Shown here piece after piece: positions 1 through 12,400 of a stretch of DNA of 64,000 bases. Source of the DNA: Proteromonas lacertae (Eukaryota; Sar; Bigyra; Opalinata; Proteromonadidae); assembly GCA_002245135.1 (NCBI GenBank), contig NGBS01000305.1, positions 140,517 to 204,516 on the forward strand. Reading direction: 5' to 3'. The stretch's first letter is position 1; every line of letters starts with the position of its first letter. Position numbers and translations under genes: made by a program. The notes under the pieces are model-generated. The model did not search any database. It was not told the DNA's origin and saw only the letters and a list, made by a program, of their open reading frames with translations.

Positions 1-462
1 ATAGAGATCGATTAATGGCAGAAATAGCAGAAACAAATAGAAAATTAGTTGAGCAATTAAATGAATTCAAGAAGAAATTCGAAGAAGAACAAGAATATAG
101 AAGAAAGCAAGAAGCAGCAATGAACGAAAGGTTAGCAGCACATGAACAATATGTAAAAGAAAGATTTGAAAGAGAAAAAGTATAATATCTTTTCAATATA
201 TTTATTTTTATTGAAATAGTCTGAAAGAGAAAAGAAAATATCTGCTCTTTGGAACACATTGGATGCACATGCTAAAGGAAGAGCTAAAGCCGATTTACAG
301 ATGAATAGACTAATAACAGATGATATGGCTAAATTAAAGAATGATTTAACCTCTGAAACTCAATTGAGAGAAAATGAAGATGATGAAATTGTGACTGCTA
401 TTCATAAATACACTGAGAAATTACAGTCTAGTTTGAAGATTATTAATTCTACAGACACATAA
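1..462 (+). CDS. SF-assemblin / beta-giardin family protein (5' partial)
   Basis: Filament-forming coiled-coil protein of the striated flagellar rootlet family. The reading frame is open from the first bases of the window, so the N-terminus lies outside it. One 40-nt intron (180-219, GTATAA...TAG) joins two exons in phase 0. The visible ~140 residues are almost wholly charged heptad coiled coil (EFKKKFEEEQEYRRKQE). The C-terminal stretch LRENEDDEIVTAIHKYTEKL followed by QSSLKIIN resembles the end of SF-assemblins, where an 'RE-ED-IV-AL--YT--LQ-SL-I-N' pattern is typical. Family members are about 280 residues, so roughly half is missing. Assignment rests on remembered family patterns; a generic coiled-coil protein is the alternative. 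It ends TAA, convergent with the CDPF1-like gene. Confidence 0.72.
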
Positions 463-490
463 TTTTATATATTTATTTAAATTATGTTTT

Positions 491-822
491 TTAAATTACT
501 TTATTAAACCAGTTTGGGAATTCATCTTTATTTTTCTTCGCACATTCCATACAGTATCTTTTTGTATAATATACACTGCATTCTGGTGATATACACACTG
601 TTATATCACAATCTGAACATTTAGATCCTATGAAAATGTATTGATTCTTTTCTCCTTGTGATAATTCGGTCTCGTTATCTCGAACATAATATCCAGGTTC
701 ATTATATCTACTGAATGAAAAAACAGATAATACGTTTTGAATGGAGTATTCATTTCATTAGTCGCATAGATAGTGCTTGGTATCATAACACCACACATAT
801 GACATAAAAACTGTCCTGGCAT
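491..822 (-). CDS. CDPF1: CDPF1-like cysteine-rich DPF-motif protein
   Basis: Small protein of about 102 residues, uncharacterised in function, with a family-typical zinc-binding Cys layout. Two exons are joined across a 23-nt intron (711-733, GTATTA...CAG), one of the shortest here. Visible motifs are CHMC near the N-terminus, then after the join GSKCSDCDITVCISPECSVY, YYTKRYCMECAKKN and a final FPNWF. This matches the CDPF1 (C22orf40) pattern of C-x2-C, G-S-x-C-x2-C, VC-x4-CS-x-(F/Y)-Y-(S/T)KR-(F/Y)C-x2-C and FP. The expected DPF tripeptide is replaced by NTPFKTRYNEPGYYV, so the namesake motif is weak. The second exon was recovered by splicing; unspliced, the frame stops early. Confidence 0.8.
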
Positions 823-917
823 TATGAAAAACTAAATAATTCAAAATTGATTTGAAAAAAAACGAATATATATTCAATAAATGTCTAAAACATCAAAAAC
901 ATCAAATAAAATAGTAA

Positions 918-2928
918 CTAATAACCTAAAAGATCATTTAATGCAGTTTTACCATCACCTGTCTGTCCTTCAGGTGGTTTCCAATCCTCTTCATCAATTG
1001 CTATTTTCTTCTTCTTCTTTTCACTCTCTTCCTTTTCTTGCTCTTTTTCTGATAATTCTTGTAGTACTGGATTTACTAATCTTTTTGTAGCATTTGATTT
1101 TGTTGTTGAAGTTGTTTTTGAAGTTGATTTATTCGATTTCGGTATAGAAGGTGGTGGAGGCATTAATTTAACTGAATTACCATTATTAGTACCATCTTTA
1201 TTTAAATCACTCTCATTAAAAGCAGGAGGAGGCATTTTCATTTTGAATGAAGTAGCTTTTGGACTGTTGTTGGTGTTGTAATTGTTGTTGTAATGGTTTT
1301 GCAGATTGAGAAGATGATATAGATGGAAGTGGATGGTAGTGGTGGTTTCATTTTAAATGAATTTTTATTATTTTTATTATTATTTGAATCATTACCACCA
1401 CTCATTATACTCATAAAATTAGGATTATTCAAATTCTCTTTCAATTTCTCAGTTTCTTTTAAGACTTCCTTTGGAATAATTTCATCATCACTTTTATTAT
1501 TATCTCCACTATTAGAGAAATCAACGGTGCTAATTATCACTTTCAACATCTTATAATATTTGTCTTGTTCTTTGACAATTTCATTCAATTGATTTTCTAA
1601 CTTTTTCTTTTCATTTTGATGTAATTTACTAACACTATTTGACATGTATGCATCTAATGGATCAAATGAATTTGATTTGTCGCTATTATTATTATTATCA
1701 TAATTGTATTTACAGCTATCTGTTCTTCAAGATCAATTTCTTTAATCTTTCTTTTAATTGTCATAATCTCTTTATTCAAATCTTTCAATTTTATAGATAT
1801 TGTCTTTTCATTCAATATTTCTTTATTTTCATTCATTTTTTGTTTCTTTTTCTTTTCCTTTAATGTTCTATCAAAATATTCATCTTCATCATCAAACTCA
1901 TCGTTATAATATTCTGAAGATATTTCATCTTTTTGAGTTGTTTTTTCTTCATCATTTAATTTTTCGATTTCTTCCTGAACTTTGGATATTTGCTCCTGTA
2001 GAGTTTCTAACATTTTTTCATCTTTTTCTATTGATCTTTTTTGTCTATCAGATATATCTTCAAATCCAAATTCACTTTGTTTATTCAATTTTGCTATTCT
2101 TTCTTCGATTTTTCCTTTTCGTTTTTCTAATTGTTCCAGTCTTTGGATATAATTCCTGCTGTTGTTTTGATAATAAATCTTGATTCACTTTATCTTTTGA
2201 TGATGATTTTGAATTATCTGATCCTTCTATTTCTTCTTCTTCTTCTTCTCCTTCATCAACAATGTGATATACTTTTTTATATTTTGATAAATTCTTTAAT
2301 ACATCTTCATCTGTTCCTGTTAATGACTTTTTAATTCTCTATTTATATAAATACAAATATAAATATAAAATATATACAGTTAATTCTCTTCTTGCTTCTT
2401 CATCTTCTAATCCCTTCTTCTTCAATTCTTCAAATTCTTTAAGTCGTTGTTTCTCTCTTTCTTTTGCTTCTGCTCTAAATTTCCTCAAATTCTCACTATC
2501 GTATTCTTCTGGTTTTAATTCTTCTGGACCATTTAAGACGTATAATCTGGTAGATTCTGCAAATTTTATTACATCTCCTACATGTAATGTGTGGAATTTG
2601 TTTTTAGGAATTGATTGTTTGTTGACTTTTGTTCCATGTGTACTTCCCAGATCAATTAGTGCAACTGTATCGTTTTTACCAAACTGTATTATTGCATGTT
2701 GTCTTGAAATTGAAGGATGTTCTAAAACAATATCACACATTGGTTCTTTTCTTCCTATTCAAATGTATATGACAATTTAAAAATACCTAAAATGTAATGA
2801 TCCTGTGTAGTTAAATCAATATTCTTGATTATCACACCATTTTTCAACACATCCAAATTGAAATTGTGTTGTGGTACCTCTGCCCATTCTGGAATTTTAT
2901 AAGATTCACACACTTTGGAATTTGACAT
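918..2928 (-). CDS. SLC4A1AP: Kanadaptin (SLC4A1AP) homologue, FHA-domain nuclear protein
   Basis: Kanadaptin orthologues are nuclear FHA proteins linked to splicing and DNA-damage factors. The start codon gives MSNSKVCESYKIPEWAEVPQ. An FHA domain follows (residues ~30-125) with the signature GRKEPMCDIVLEHPSISRQH, then DLGSTHGTKVN. Later come an acidic coiled coil, the DEDEYFDRT box, DPLDAYMS and a C-terminus KPPEGQTGDGKTALNDLLGY, all at the order seen in kanadaptins. Two introns are clear: ~32 nt after residue 48 and ~39 nt near 2340-2380. The frame shifts without an obvious intron near 2150-2180, ~1715 and 1240-1330. Each lies in repetitive or homopolymer-rich sequence, so assembly indels are more likely than loss of the gene. 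Confidence 0.85.
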
Positions 2929-3011
2929 TTCAAAAAAATAAGTGAAAATGGGTGATTCTTTTTGGTAAAATTTTTGAAAACCAAACTTTATAAAATCACT
3001 CTATAAATCAA

Positions 3012-3396
3012 ATGGCAAAGAGTCCAACTCCTTCAAGGAATGCAAAAAAGAGAGTTACTAAAATTATTACTCCTGCTAATAAATTGGTTCAAAATGGTGT
3101 GAGTTTTCACAAATCAATCTATAAAACATTAAAATATCTTCACCAGGATCTTACAATGAGTAAGGACTCTGTAGAATATTTAAATACAATCATTAACGCT
3201 TTAGTAAATCGTTTCTGTGTTGAATCAACCAAAATATGTAAAAGAAACCATTCAGATAAAGTCAATGCTGAAATTATTCAAACTGCAACAAAACTATTGT
3301 TAAATGGAAGTTTAACTAATTATGCTATGAAATGCTGGAATAAAAGGTGTTGCTAGGTTTAGTAAAATGGAACAACAATCTCGTACTAAAGAATAA
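3012..3396 (+). CDS. Divergent histone H2B (one apparent 1-nt insertion)
   Basis: Core nucleosomal histone, about 127 residues. A short basic tail (MAKSPTPSRNAKKRVTK) leads into a histone fold: FHKSIYKTLKYLHQDLTMSK (alpha 1), a long middle helix, then NAEIIQTATKLLLNGSLTNY, equivalent to H2B 'REIQTAVRLLLPGELAKHA'. Read literally the frame runs into CWNKRCC and a stop at ~3355. Omitting one A of the AAA at ~3331-3333 restores an H2B-like C-terminus (AMNAGIKGVARFSKMEQQSR) ending at TAA 3394-3396. The restored part is conserved, so I read this as a homopolymer error. The protein is much less similar to canonical H2B than usual, so it could be a variant; whether other H2B genes exist cannot be seen here. 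No intron. Confidence 0.8.
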
Positions 3397-3517
3397 TGTG
3401 TAATTTATATCTTGTATTATTGTAATTTGTTGTTAATACACCTAAATAAACACATAATTAAATAATATATATAAATTACAAAAAAAATTCACATCCATTA
3501 TTATCTTATTATTCTTT

Positions 3518-4585
3518 TTACCTTCTTCTAGCAGCAATATTAATTCTAGTTAAAGCAATAGAAGGACATGGTTTTGTTAAAGGTATTCCAGGTGTCTTCC
3601 ACGCTGTTTCTATCTTTTTACCTGGTGGTAATGGCTTAGTAACACCACTGAAATGTTCTGGATAATGACTTAAGCCTATATCAGGATATCCGTTATTACC
3701 TTTCTTTGGTGGATGGCTAGTGTACCAAGGACCAAATCTAGGCTCTACTTTTGGTGGAGCAGGTTTGGGTTTAAAATCCGATTTATAACCATAAGTATCT
3801 GGTATAGATGAAAATGTTTCTTTCCATTTGTGTGATGTTTTAGTATAAAATGGTCCACCTATAATTTCACCTCCTATACCTCTACAACTTGATTCTTTAG
3901 TCATTGGGTCAGGTAAGTGTTCTGGATAAGGAGATAAACCTATTTGTGCATAACCAAATCCTCCTTTCTTTGGAGGGTTGGTCTTTGGGATTTGGAAGTG
4001 TCACTGGAGGATCATCGTGCAAATTTTTTAATCTCTGTGATTCTGAATTGAGTTTTGTTTCTCTCAATGTTTTTATTACATCATTTGGTGCATCAGCATC
4101 TGCTACTAATAAGAACACATCTTTTTCTGGCAATCTTGTAACTCCTGATGGTTCCCACTCTTTCGGATGTTCTAGAGTTTTTGTGCCAGCATCTAATTCT
4201 TTCTTACGCTGTTTTAGAGCAGCTGTAACATCTGCATATTTACAATCTACAAAAGTTGGTTTAGGTTGACTGAATAAACCATCTCTTCCACTCTTTTCAT
4301 GAGCAGTGGCAAATTGTGTACCATTATATCTTGGATTTTTCAAGTCTAATGAGTAAAATACAATAATATACTCAAAATATCAGGATCTTCATATGGATCA
4401 GAAATACATAATGGAGGCGTGCCTTCTATCAAACCATATTCGTGTAATCTATCTCTAGTAGACTCTTCAAAATATTTCTTTCTTTTGGCTTCAATATCAT
4501 TGGGATCATGCAATGGAGAGTATAAACGAGTTTGAGTTTCTAGTTTTTCATCCTTTTTTGTCTTTGTTCCGCTTGGCGATGACAT
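3518..4585 (-). CDS. CFAP96-like (C4orf47/UPF0602) ciliary protein
   Basis: Probable flagellar or centrosome-associated protein of about 345 residues. Exon 1 (to ~4373) begins MSSPSGTKTKKDEKLETQTR and contains RLYSPLHDPNDIEAKRKKYF; a 26-nt intron (GTATAT...TTAG) follows. The C-terminal half carries Gly/Pro/Lys-rich repeats of the form 'PPKKGG(F)GY--IGLS-YPEH', seen twice (NPPKKGGFGYAQIGLSPYPE and PPKKGNNGYPDIGLSHYPEH), and ends WKTPGIPLTKPCPSIALTRI-N. That arrangement recalls CFAP96 but was matched from memory only. A +1 shift is needed near 3975 to link the two halves, in a C/A-rich run. It could instead be another microtubule inner-protein type repeat family. Confidence 0.55.
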
Positions 4586-5030
4586 ATTAGAAAAAAAACA
4601 GTTTTATAAAACGGAAATCTGGTCGCGAAAACTCGCACCAAAAATTTAAAAAGCTTTATACTTGAGCTATTTCGATATTGTCCATTATAAAAATAAAGTA
4701 ATTCTATAAATAGATACCCTATAGCATAGGAATATTAGTATGAATAGTGTCAGTCAGCATTATTTATGTTTTTCGTAATTAATAGTTACTATCAGATATG
4801 TGGAAAGATAATTATTTGAAATTTAAAAGAAAATCAACTAATGTACTCTATTTATTGATTTCTCTAATTTACAGTATTTGTATATTAATATTCTTAGTAA
4901 TCATGGATTGATTGCACATAGATATTTTTATATTATTATTAAACTAAAATATTATACACAGAATAAGAAAATACACTTTTTAAAAATTTTAGGGTGTTTT
5001 TTCGCTGAAAACGATTAATTATTCATTTTT
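4586..5030. other. Intergenic spacer between divergent CFAP96-like and kinase genes
   Basis: Very AT-rich, with no convincing open frame. It contains a TTTATAAAACGG stretch next to the minus-strand start and an unusual short GC-bearing patch (GGTCGCGAAAACTCGC, about 4621-4636). Presumably it is a shared bidirectional promoter region, but no defined site is recognised. Confidence 0.4.
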
Positions 5031-6828
5031 ATGAATGATGAGGAACTCAAACATTTTTGTCTTCCGAATTCCACAAAAATGAATAACTACTTGACAGTAT
5101 CAATCGTTGGTGAAACACCTTCATCGTATTCGTTTTTTTGTAGATTTCTCTTCTAGAATTATTTATTTAGCTCAAGACCCTGTTTCACAAAAGAAATTGG
5201 CAATTAAGCAAATAAAAGATGGAGAGAATAGAGTAAATCTATCACATTATCTAATTTCTCAGTTTTCAAGCAAAGCACTTCATGAAATATCTACTTTACT
5301 GAAAATTCAACGTCTCAATGTTCCATCAGTTATACATTTAGAAAATATCACTGTAAAAAAAGGTGAGAATATAAATAGATTCTTATCTTTATTTCTATCT
5401 TTTCTTACAATGGTATAACATCTATTGCATAATACTTTATTATTTCTCTCTTTCTCTTTCTCTTTCTCTTATAACTCTAATTATAATTATATTTTTAACA
5501 TTTATAAGACAATCAAGGAATAAATCAAATAGCAATAGTTATGGATTATATATCTTTTTTTAATATATATTATAAAGTCAACAGTTATCAATCCTTAATT
5601 CAATTCACTATCCATATGATTTAACCAGTTTAATTCATGAAATAAGAAGTAAAAATCCAAAATCATTTGTAATAATTAACAACAACAATAATAATAATAA
5701 AACAAACACTAATTCGTCAATAAAATCAACCACATCTTCAACACAATTTTCTGTATTAAATTCACCAAAACAACAACAACAACAACAACAACAACCTCCA
5801 TCACTTCCTTCTTCACCTACACTTCAACCATTATCAATAAACACAACGCTTCTACTACTAACAGAATCACAAAAACGATTTATAATTTATAAGTTATTTT
5901 TAGCACTACAACAACTACATGCAAATGAATTAATACATGGTGATATAAAACGTATATTCATTTATTCTATTTATAATAATATAGCGAGTAATATTTTGCT
6001 GGATAAAGATGGAAATCCTTATCTTACTGACTTTGGCAATACATTTAAACAAAATCGAAGATATTATTTACCGCTTTATACTCAATGGTACAGACCTCCA
6101 GAGATATTAAGAAATGAAATAATTAGAATGCAAATCAAACAAAATAAAGAAAAACATATAGTAATATCAAAAGAGGAAAGTGAAAGAATGTTGAAGAATT
6201 ATATTAAACCAACTACTTATTGTGATTGTTGGTCAATTGGGTATATATATATATATATATTATTATATAATTATTATATAGTGTAACAATTGCTGAACTT
6301 TATACTGGTAAAACATTATTTCCATGTACAGCAAAAGAGAATAGATCACAAGCACAATATAAATATATAACTGAAATCTTAGGAAAACATATCATTTTTA
6401 ACTTGCATATTTATAAATATATATATATTTATGTATATTTGAATTATATTTCTTTAATTTTAATTGTAACTATATCAAAGAATGGAGATTACAATTGGTC
6501 TAATATTAATAAATTCTTTGATGATATTAAACGAATGCCAAATGATGCAAAACAATTGATAAAATCACTTTTACACTTTAATCCAGCAAAAAGAGCTTCT
6601 ATCACGCAATGTTTAAATTTTGAGTTTTTTACGAATGTAAAGCTGATGGATTTATCTTCACTGTTAAGTCAGATTCGTCCTTTACATGAATATCAAATTA
6701 AATTAGAAAAGCTTATTCAACAGCAACAGAAGAATAATAAAATGATGAAAATAGAAAGTGTTAAAAGAAAGAATAGTATTGATAGCAGTAATAGTCATAA
6801 TCATAAACATTTTAAATCAAATTCGTGA
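5031..6828 (+). CDS. CDK-like (CMGC) protein kinase with HGD catalytic loop
   Basis: Serine/threonine kinase of the CDK-like group. Exon 1 starts MNDEELKHFCLPNSTKMNNY. A 31-nt intron (5126-5156) falls in the glycine loop, giving IVGETPSSIIYLAQDP, followed by the VAIK-type lysine (LAIKQIKDG) and an alpha-C helix region FSSKALHEISTLLKI, aligning with PSTAIRE. A longer intron (~5364-5510) precedes INQIAIVMDY. A poly-Q/N insert (~5690-5840) is followed by ELIHGDIKPSNILLDKDGNP, TDFGNT and YTQWYRPPEIL. The remaining introns are short, including 6242-6281; joins near 5560-5620 and 6390-6480 are unresolved. The catalytic loop has HGD instead of HRD. CDK-specific regulatory tyrosine/threonine positions are not obvious, so the exact subfamily is uncertain. 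Confidence 0.75.
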
Positions 6829-6960
6829 TAATTAAAATCTGTAATATAATAATAATAATAATAATAAATATGTGATTAACTTATTCATTTTATGTTGTTT
6901 TTCTTTTTTTCTTATAAAAATACAAAAATACAAATTATAATTAAATATATTATATATCCT

Positions 6961-8358
6961 TTATCTAAAAATCAAATCAGCTTCACTAATATACAAATCA
7001 CTTTCATTAACCCTTACTACTATCTATAAATACAATACATAACAATATATATTATATACTCTTAATATCCAATTCTCATATTCAATTACACCAATCAATC
7101 TTTCACTCATTCCATCCATTGATGATTCATAATAACCTCTATTACCAACAAACTTCATTCCATGAGATATGTAAGTCAATAAAGCATTAGAATAACCAGA
7201 TATTACAATAAAATCAATTAAGGTGTAATTTCTTATTCTTCCTCTTTCTAATGAACTTTGATAAGTGAAATTTAGTTTATTTCTCATATCTGAATAATCA
7301 TATCCATCTTCAATTAATGACATTCTATAAACACCTCCTTCTCTTATAAACTTTTTAGAAGGCATGATGATATGATAATAGACATTTTTAGCAGTTCTCA
7401 TGGTTAATGTTACATCAAATAAATCATTTTGAATTGCTAATACAAGTGGATGTGGAATTTCCTATTTAAATAAAAACAATGAAATGAATTAAAACAAATA
7501 TACAATTACTGCTGGATCAAATGTCTTTATAATATCAAGATAATTAATAACAAACAAACAATAACATATTACATCAGGTTCATATAATCCATACAACCCA
7601 TATGAATTAGGATGTGAATAAAATGGCAATTCATAAAATGATCTAAATCCTCAAATAAATAATAGAAAATTAATACGTTACAGGATTTTCTGGATCATAT
7701 ACTGGAAATGATTTTAAATTTTGATGTGTTCTAGTGAATATTGCTAATTCATAACTTGTCTGAAAATAATCACTTGATAATATTAATGTTATTTTGTAAA
7801 GTGATCTTAAATTAAATGGTTCAATTGGTAACATTAATTTGAATTGCTATAGATGTATATATACATTGATTATACTAGTGATTCTTCATTAAATATTGGT
7901 GTAGTTATATGATATCTATCACTATTCACAAAAAAATGAAAGGCTAAGTCAAATCTTTCGATAATCTTCTTGTATCTTGCATAAGCATCAAAAGTGAATA
8001 TATCACTCACCTTTTTCTTTTTCTTTATCATCTTCTTATGGAAATAATTATATAGAGCAGCTTTAGGATTAGCATATCTCTGATTTATTTGATTTTTCAC
8101 TAATAAACTCCTCCCTAAATAGAATTACATATGAAATTACTTACATGTATAATCAGAGAATACACAAGATTTAGAAGCTGAGAATACGTAACAGACGTTG
8201 TTTAATGCCTAGATCTTAATATTTTGAAGTCATACTTTCTTATCTAGGAAATCGAAGATTGTTTCTATAACAAGAGCAGGTAGATTATTTAATTGAGGAA
8301 CTATACGCGGTGGTTGTGTCTGTTTTTTCTTTACTAAGCTTGGCTTGAATCTTCTCAT
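6961..8358 (-). CDS. F-box-like protein
   Basis: Probable substrate-recognition subunit of an SCF-type ubiquitin ligase, based only on the N-terminal motif QLNNLPALVIETIFDFLDKK (residues ~20-40), which has the F-box 'LP-E---I---L' pattern. The start gives MRRFKPSLVKKKQTQPPRIV. At least five short introns are inferred, e.g. 27 nt after residue 41 and one ~29 nt near 7850-7880, and a last one at about 7024-7060. The spliced frame then ends RVNESDLYISEADLIFR and TAA. No leucine-rich, WD or kelch repeat is visible in the rest, so the target is unknown. Related F-box proteins with an undefined C-terminal domain are common in protists. Confidence 0.6.
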
Positions 8359-8448
8359 CTTTTAAAACCAGTTATCTCAGTAACTATTAATTAGCAACAT
8401 ACAGAAACACAGAAAAATATCAATGTTATATAAACTATGTTATTAAAT

Positions 8449-9339
8449 TTATTTATTTGTCCCTCTAGCATATTGTATAGAAATTGTATGTCCTGTTTTT
8501 ATATCAAATATATATCCATTCAATCCATTCAAAGCTTTAGTCGAATTATACTCATTGTCAAAATCTACAAAACATAAGTAAAATTTCTTATCATTTGATT
8601 CTTTTGGAATTAACCTAACACGTATAAAACCTGGATATGGTCTGAATATATCTATTTTTATAAGAATTAATACATTGTGTTGTATAGAAAATGAGTGTGA
8701 AAAAAAATAGAAAAGTAATAGAAATACGTGAGACTTCTCTTTCATTAGCATCCGTTGGAATATTTTCGACATAGAGAGTTTTACGAGCGTTTGGAGGAAG
8801 CATATAAGAAGGCTATAGATAGATAAGAATAGAGAATTAGAAAAAGTATTAAGAATAGTTAAAAATAAAAGTCATATATATATAATATATTCATACCTGA
8901 GGTGGCATGTAGGAATATGCATTCATATCATAGTTAGGGAATGGTTGTGGAGGTCTTTGATTGACTGGTTGTGATAAACCTGCAGCTGATGCAGATCTCT
9001 TCTTTTGTTGATGTAATGAAGCTGATACATAAAGTTAAGAAATGTTTATTATAACAGATATGTTTGTTTAAAGGATATAGATTACTGAAGAGGATTCTGG
9101 ATCTAATTTTTTACCTGATATTTCATCTTGTGCTTTTAATACCAAGTCTTCTGTTTTGAAATCAGCAAAGGCAATATTTCTATAATTAAATAAAATAATG
9201 AATACCTTCCCATTTTATCTTTTCTTAATCGTACCTCAATGTATCCTTCTAAATCTCGAAGAAAGTTGTGTAACTTTTCTTCTGTTACATCTGAATCCAA
9301 ACCGCAAATATATAAAGTGTGTTGATCTCTACGTGACAT
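8449..9339 (-). CDS. Two-RRM RNA-binding protein, RBPMS/couch-potato-like
   Basis: RNA-binding protein with two RNA-recognition motifs. RRM1 begins at residue ~8 (QHTLYICGLDSDVTEEKLHN); its RNP1-like strand is NIAFADF after a 26-nt intron. A linker rich in Q, P and S follows (QRPPQPFPNYDMNAYSYMPP). RRM2 opens KTLYVENIPTDANEREVSHI, then FRPYPGFIRVRLIPKES and LCFVDFDN, and the protein ends IQYARGTNK. The 'T-REV-HIFRP-PGF--VRLIPKE' string is typical of RBPMS-type and fungal/plant cpo-like RRMs. Four short introns are inferred, including GTAATC...CAG (~64 nt) near 9030-9095. Target RNAs are unknown. Confidence 0.8.
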
Positions 9340-9410
9340 TAATTATTTCACTCAATAAACTAAAAGATTATTTACTGCTCAAGAGAAAAAGAGAAGATTA
9401 TTTTTTGAAA

Positions 9411-9417
9411 AGCTTGA
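9411..9417. promoter_or_regulatory. RGCTTGA upstream motif
   Basis: AGCTTGA lies about 50 nt before the putative ATG (9465) of the Cys-rich repeat gene. The same heptamer recurs near several other starts. Function is inferred from position only. Confidence 0.35.
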
Positions 9418-9464
9418 TTACTCAAACATATTTTATTTTTTAAATCCGTTGATCTGGTTATAGA

Positions 9465-12400
9465 ATGAGATTCATAATTTTATATTTTTACATATTTAGT
9501 CTCTATATATGCATATAGTATTAAATAGTATAATTATATGTGAATAGATTCTCAATCAATAAACACCTGTTCTACTGGCAGTTATAAAGTGGAAAATGAA
9601 CCATTCAATGAATGTTCTGGATATAGGACATGTGAACCAGGATATTATTGTGAAAATGAAATTAAGAAAACCTTGTCCTAGGTGCAACATATGGATTAAC
9701 ATCAGCATTAGATAATCCAAAATGTTCGGGAATATGTCCTGAGGGTTATTATTGCCCAGAAGGAACAGTTGATCCATTCTCTAATCCTTGTGGTTCATCA
9801 AGCTATTATTGTCCAAAAGGTTCAAGTGCACCTATCAAAATATCATTAGGTTATTATGGAATAGGTAACTCAACTACAACCTTCTCATCACAAGAAATAT
9901 GTCCAGAAGGATCCTATTGTATGGATGGAATGAAATCATTATGTCCTGGTGGTACTTATGGTGATAAAAGAGGTTTATCTTCTCCGTTATGCAGTGGAAT
10001 ATGTCCAGAAGGATATTATTGTGATGTTGGTACAAAATATTCAAATGAAAATGTTTGTGGTGATAGTAATGTGTATTGTCCAAAAGGAAGTATTAGACCA
10101 TTGCCAATGTATATATATATATATATTTATTTATTTATAATAATAATTTATTATATTTAGTGAAAAAGGATATTATGGATATGGTGGAAAAGATGAAAAA
10201 CATCAAACAAACAAAGCAATTTGTCCAATTGGTTATTACTGTATAAATGGTGTAAAATATATATGTCCAAGTGGAAAATATAATGATAAAGAAGGTTCCG
10301 TTGAATGTAGTGGAGATTGTGAAGCTGGATATTACTGTCCTGAAGGCAGTATAATAAATACAATGAATAAATGTGGAAATAATACAGTTTATTGTCCAAA
10401 ATCATCATCTTATCCACTAAACGTTAAACCTGGTTATTATACATATGGAAATGACGAATATACACGTAGTAATGAAAGAATATGTAGTAAAGGTTATTAT
10501 TGTATTGATGGTCGAAGTATAGAATGTCCAATTGGTTATTATGGAAATGAAGAAGGATTATCTTCACCATATTGTAGTGGAAAATGCCCAGAAGGATATA
10601 TATGTAATACAACAGCTACAATTAATCCAATAGAATGTGGTTATAGTTTTGATGAGAATATGAATGAAATGATTGGAGAGAATAGAGGATATTGTCCATC
10701 AGGAAGTTGTATAATTTATAATTATATTTAAATTAATATTCTTAAATAGTTAAACATATTGTAGCTGAACCTGGTTATTATACAGTTGGTGGTGATTCAA
10801 TGACTCGATCAGATGTTCGACTATGTGAAGAAGGTCACTACTGTATCAATGGTACTAAATACATATGTCCAAAAGGTAGTTATGGCTTGACTAGAGGTTT
10901 GTCTTCAAGAAATTGTAGTGGATTATGTTCTAAAGGATATTATTGTCCTGATGATGGTTCAGTATTTAATAACAGTATAGAATGTGGAAGAAGTAATTTA
11001 TACTGTCCATATGATGGAATGATAAAGCCAATGGAAATAATGAAAGGATATTATGGTTATGGAGGGAATAATGTAGCAACTAAAACTAATATATCAATAT
11101 GTCCATTAGGTTATTATTGTATAAATGGTGATAAATATATATGTCCAAGTGGTAGATATGGTAATGAAAGTGGCTTATATACTAAAGAATGTAGTGGTAT
11201 TTGTCCAAGTGGATATTATTGTCCAGAAGGTACAATAATTCCATTAAAATGTAATGATGTTAATAAATATTGCCCAGAAGGTTCTATTCTTCCATTAGAT
11301 GTACCAATTGGATATTATAGTAAGAATACATACAATGATAAAGAATGGGATTGTGATATAAAGAGAAACGATAACTCTTCGAATTGTGGTGATTTTAGTA
11401 TAAGAGATTCAATAGAACAATGTGAAGTTGGTCATTATTGTATAGATGGTATTAGATATTTATGTTTTGGAGGTTATTATGGCAATTCAAAAGGATTAAT
11501 CAACGGTGAATGTAGTGGATTATGTAAAGAAGGATATTATTGTTTAAATGGAAGTATAGTGAATAATGAATATAAATGTGGAAATGTGAATTTATATTGT
11601 CCTTCAGGTAGTTCTAGACCATTAACAGTTCCAGTTGGAAGTTATAGTGATGAATTAGAAGATGAATTATTGAAGAGTAAATATTATAACTGTGAACCAG
11701 GTTATTATTGTAAAAATGGATTAAGATATAAGTGTAAAAGAGGTTATTATGGAGATGGATATAATGAAAGTGTGAGTAGTTGTAGTGGAAGTTGCCATAG
11801 TGGATATTATTGCAATGAAGGTTCAACAAATAGCGAAGAAAATGAATGTGGAGATGAATCATTATACTGTCCAAGTGGTAGTTATATCCCATTGAAAATC
11901 CCAGCTGGTTATTATGGAGTTGGAAATAGTAAAACAACTCAATATACATATAAAATATGCGAGAAAGGCCATTGGTGTGTAAACGGAAGAAAATCTATTT
12001 GTGAAAGTGGTCGATATGGAAATGCTACTGGTTTAAGTGATCAAAAATGTAGTGGTTTATGTCCAGCTGGTTATTATTGTTTAAATGGAACAATTGATGA
12101 TTTTATAAGATGTGGAAGTATTGAATATTATTGTCCAGAAGGAAGTAGTAATAGATTGAAATGTGGAAGTGGATATTATACAGTAAATGTTAATTCAAAC
12201 TTATTAAATACAAGTGATAGTAATAGTGCAACTACTGTTGGGGATAGTAGTAGTTCAATAGATGGTGAAGATTATGATGAATATGAAGAGATAAGAGATG
12301 AAATAAGAATATGTGAAAAAGGCAATTATTGTTTTGGAGGTAAAAAATATAAATGTGAAAGTGGTAGATATGGAAATGAAAATGGATTGAGTGATAGTGA

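Noticed and set aside
3325-3360. Programmed +1 frameshifting as in Euplotes
   Set aside because: Breaks elsewhere go in both directions and do not occur at a common slippery stop context.
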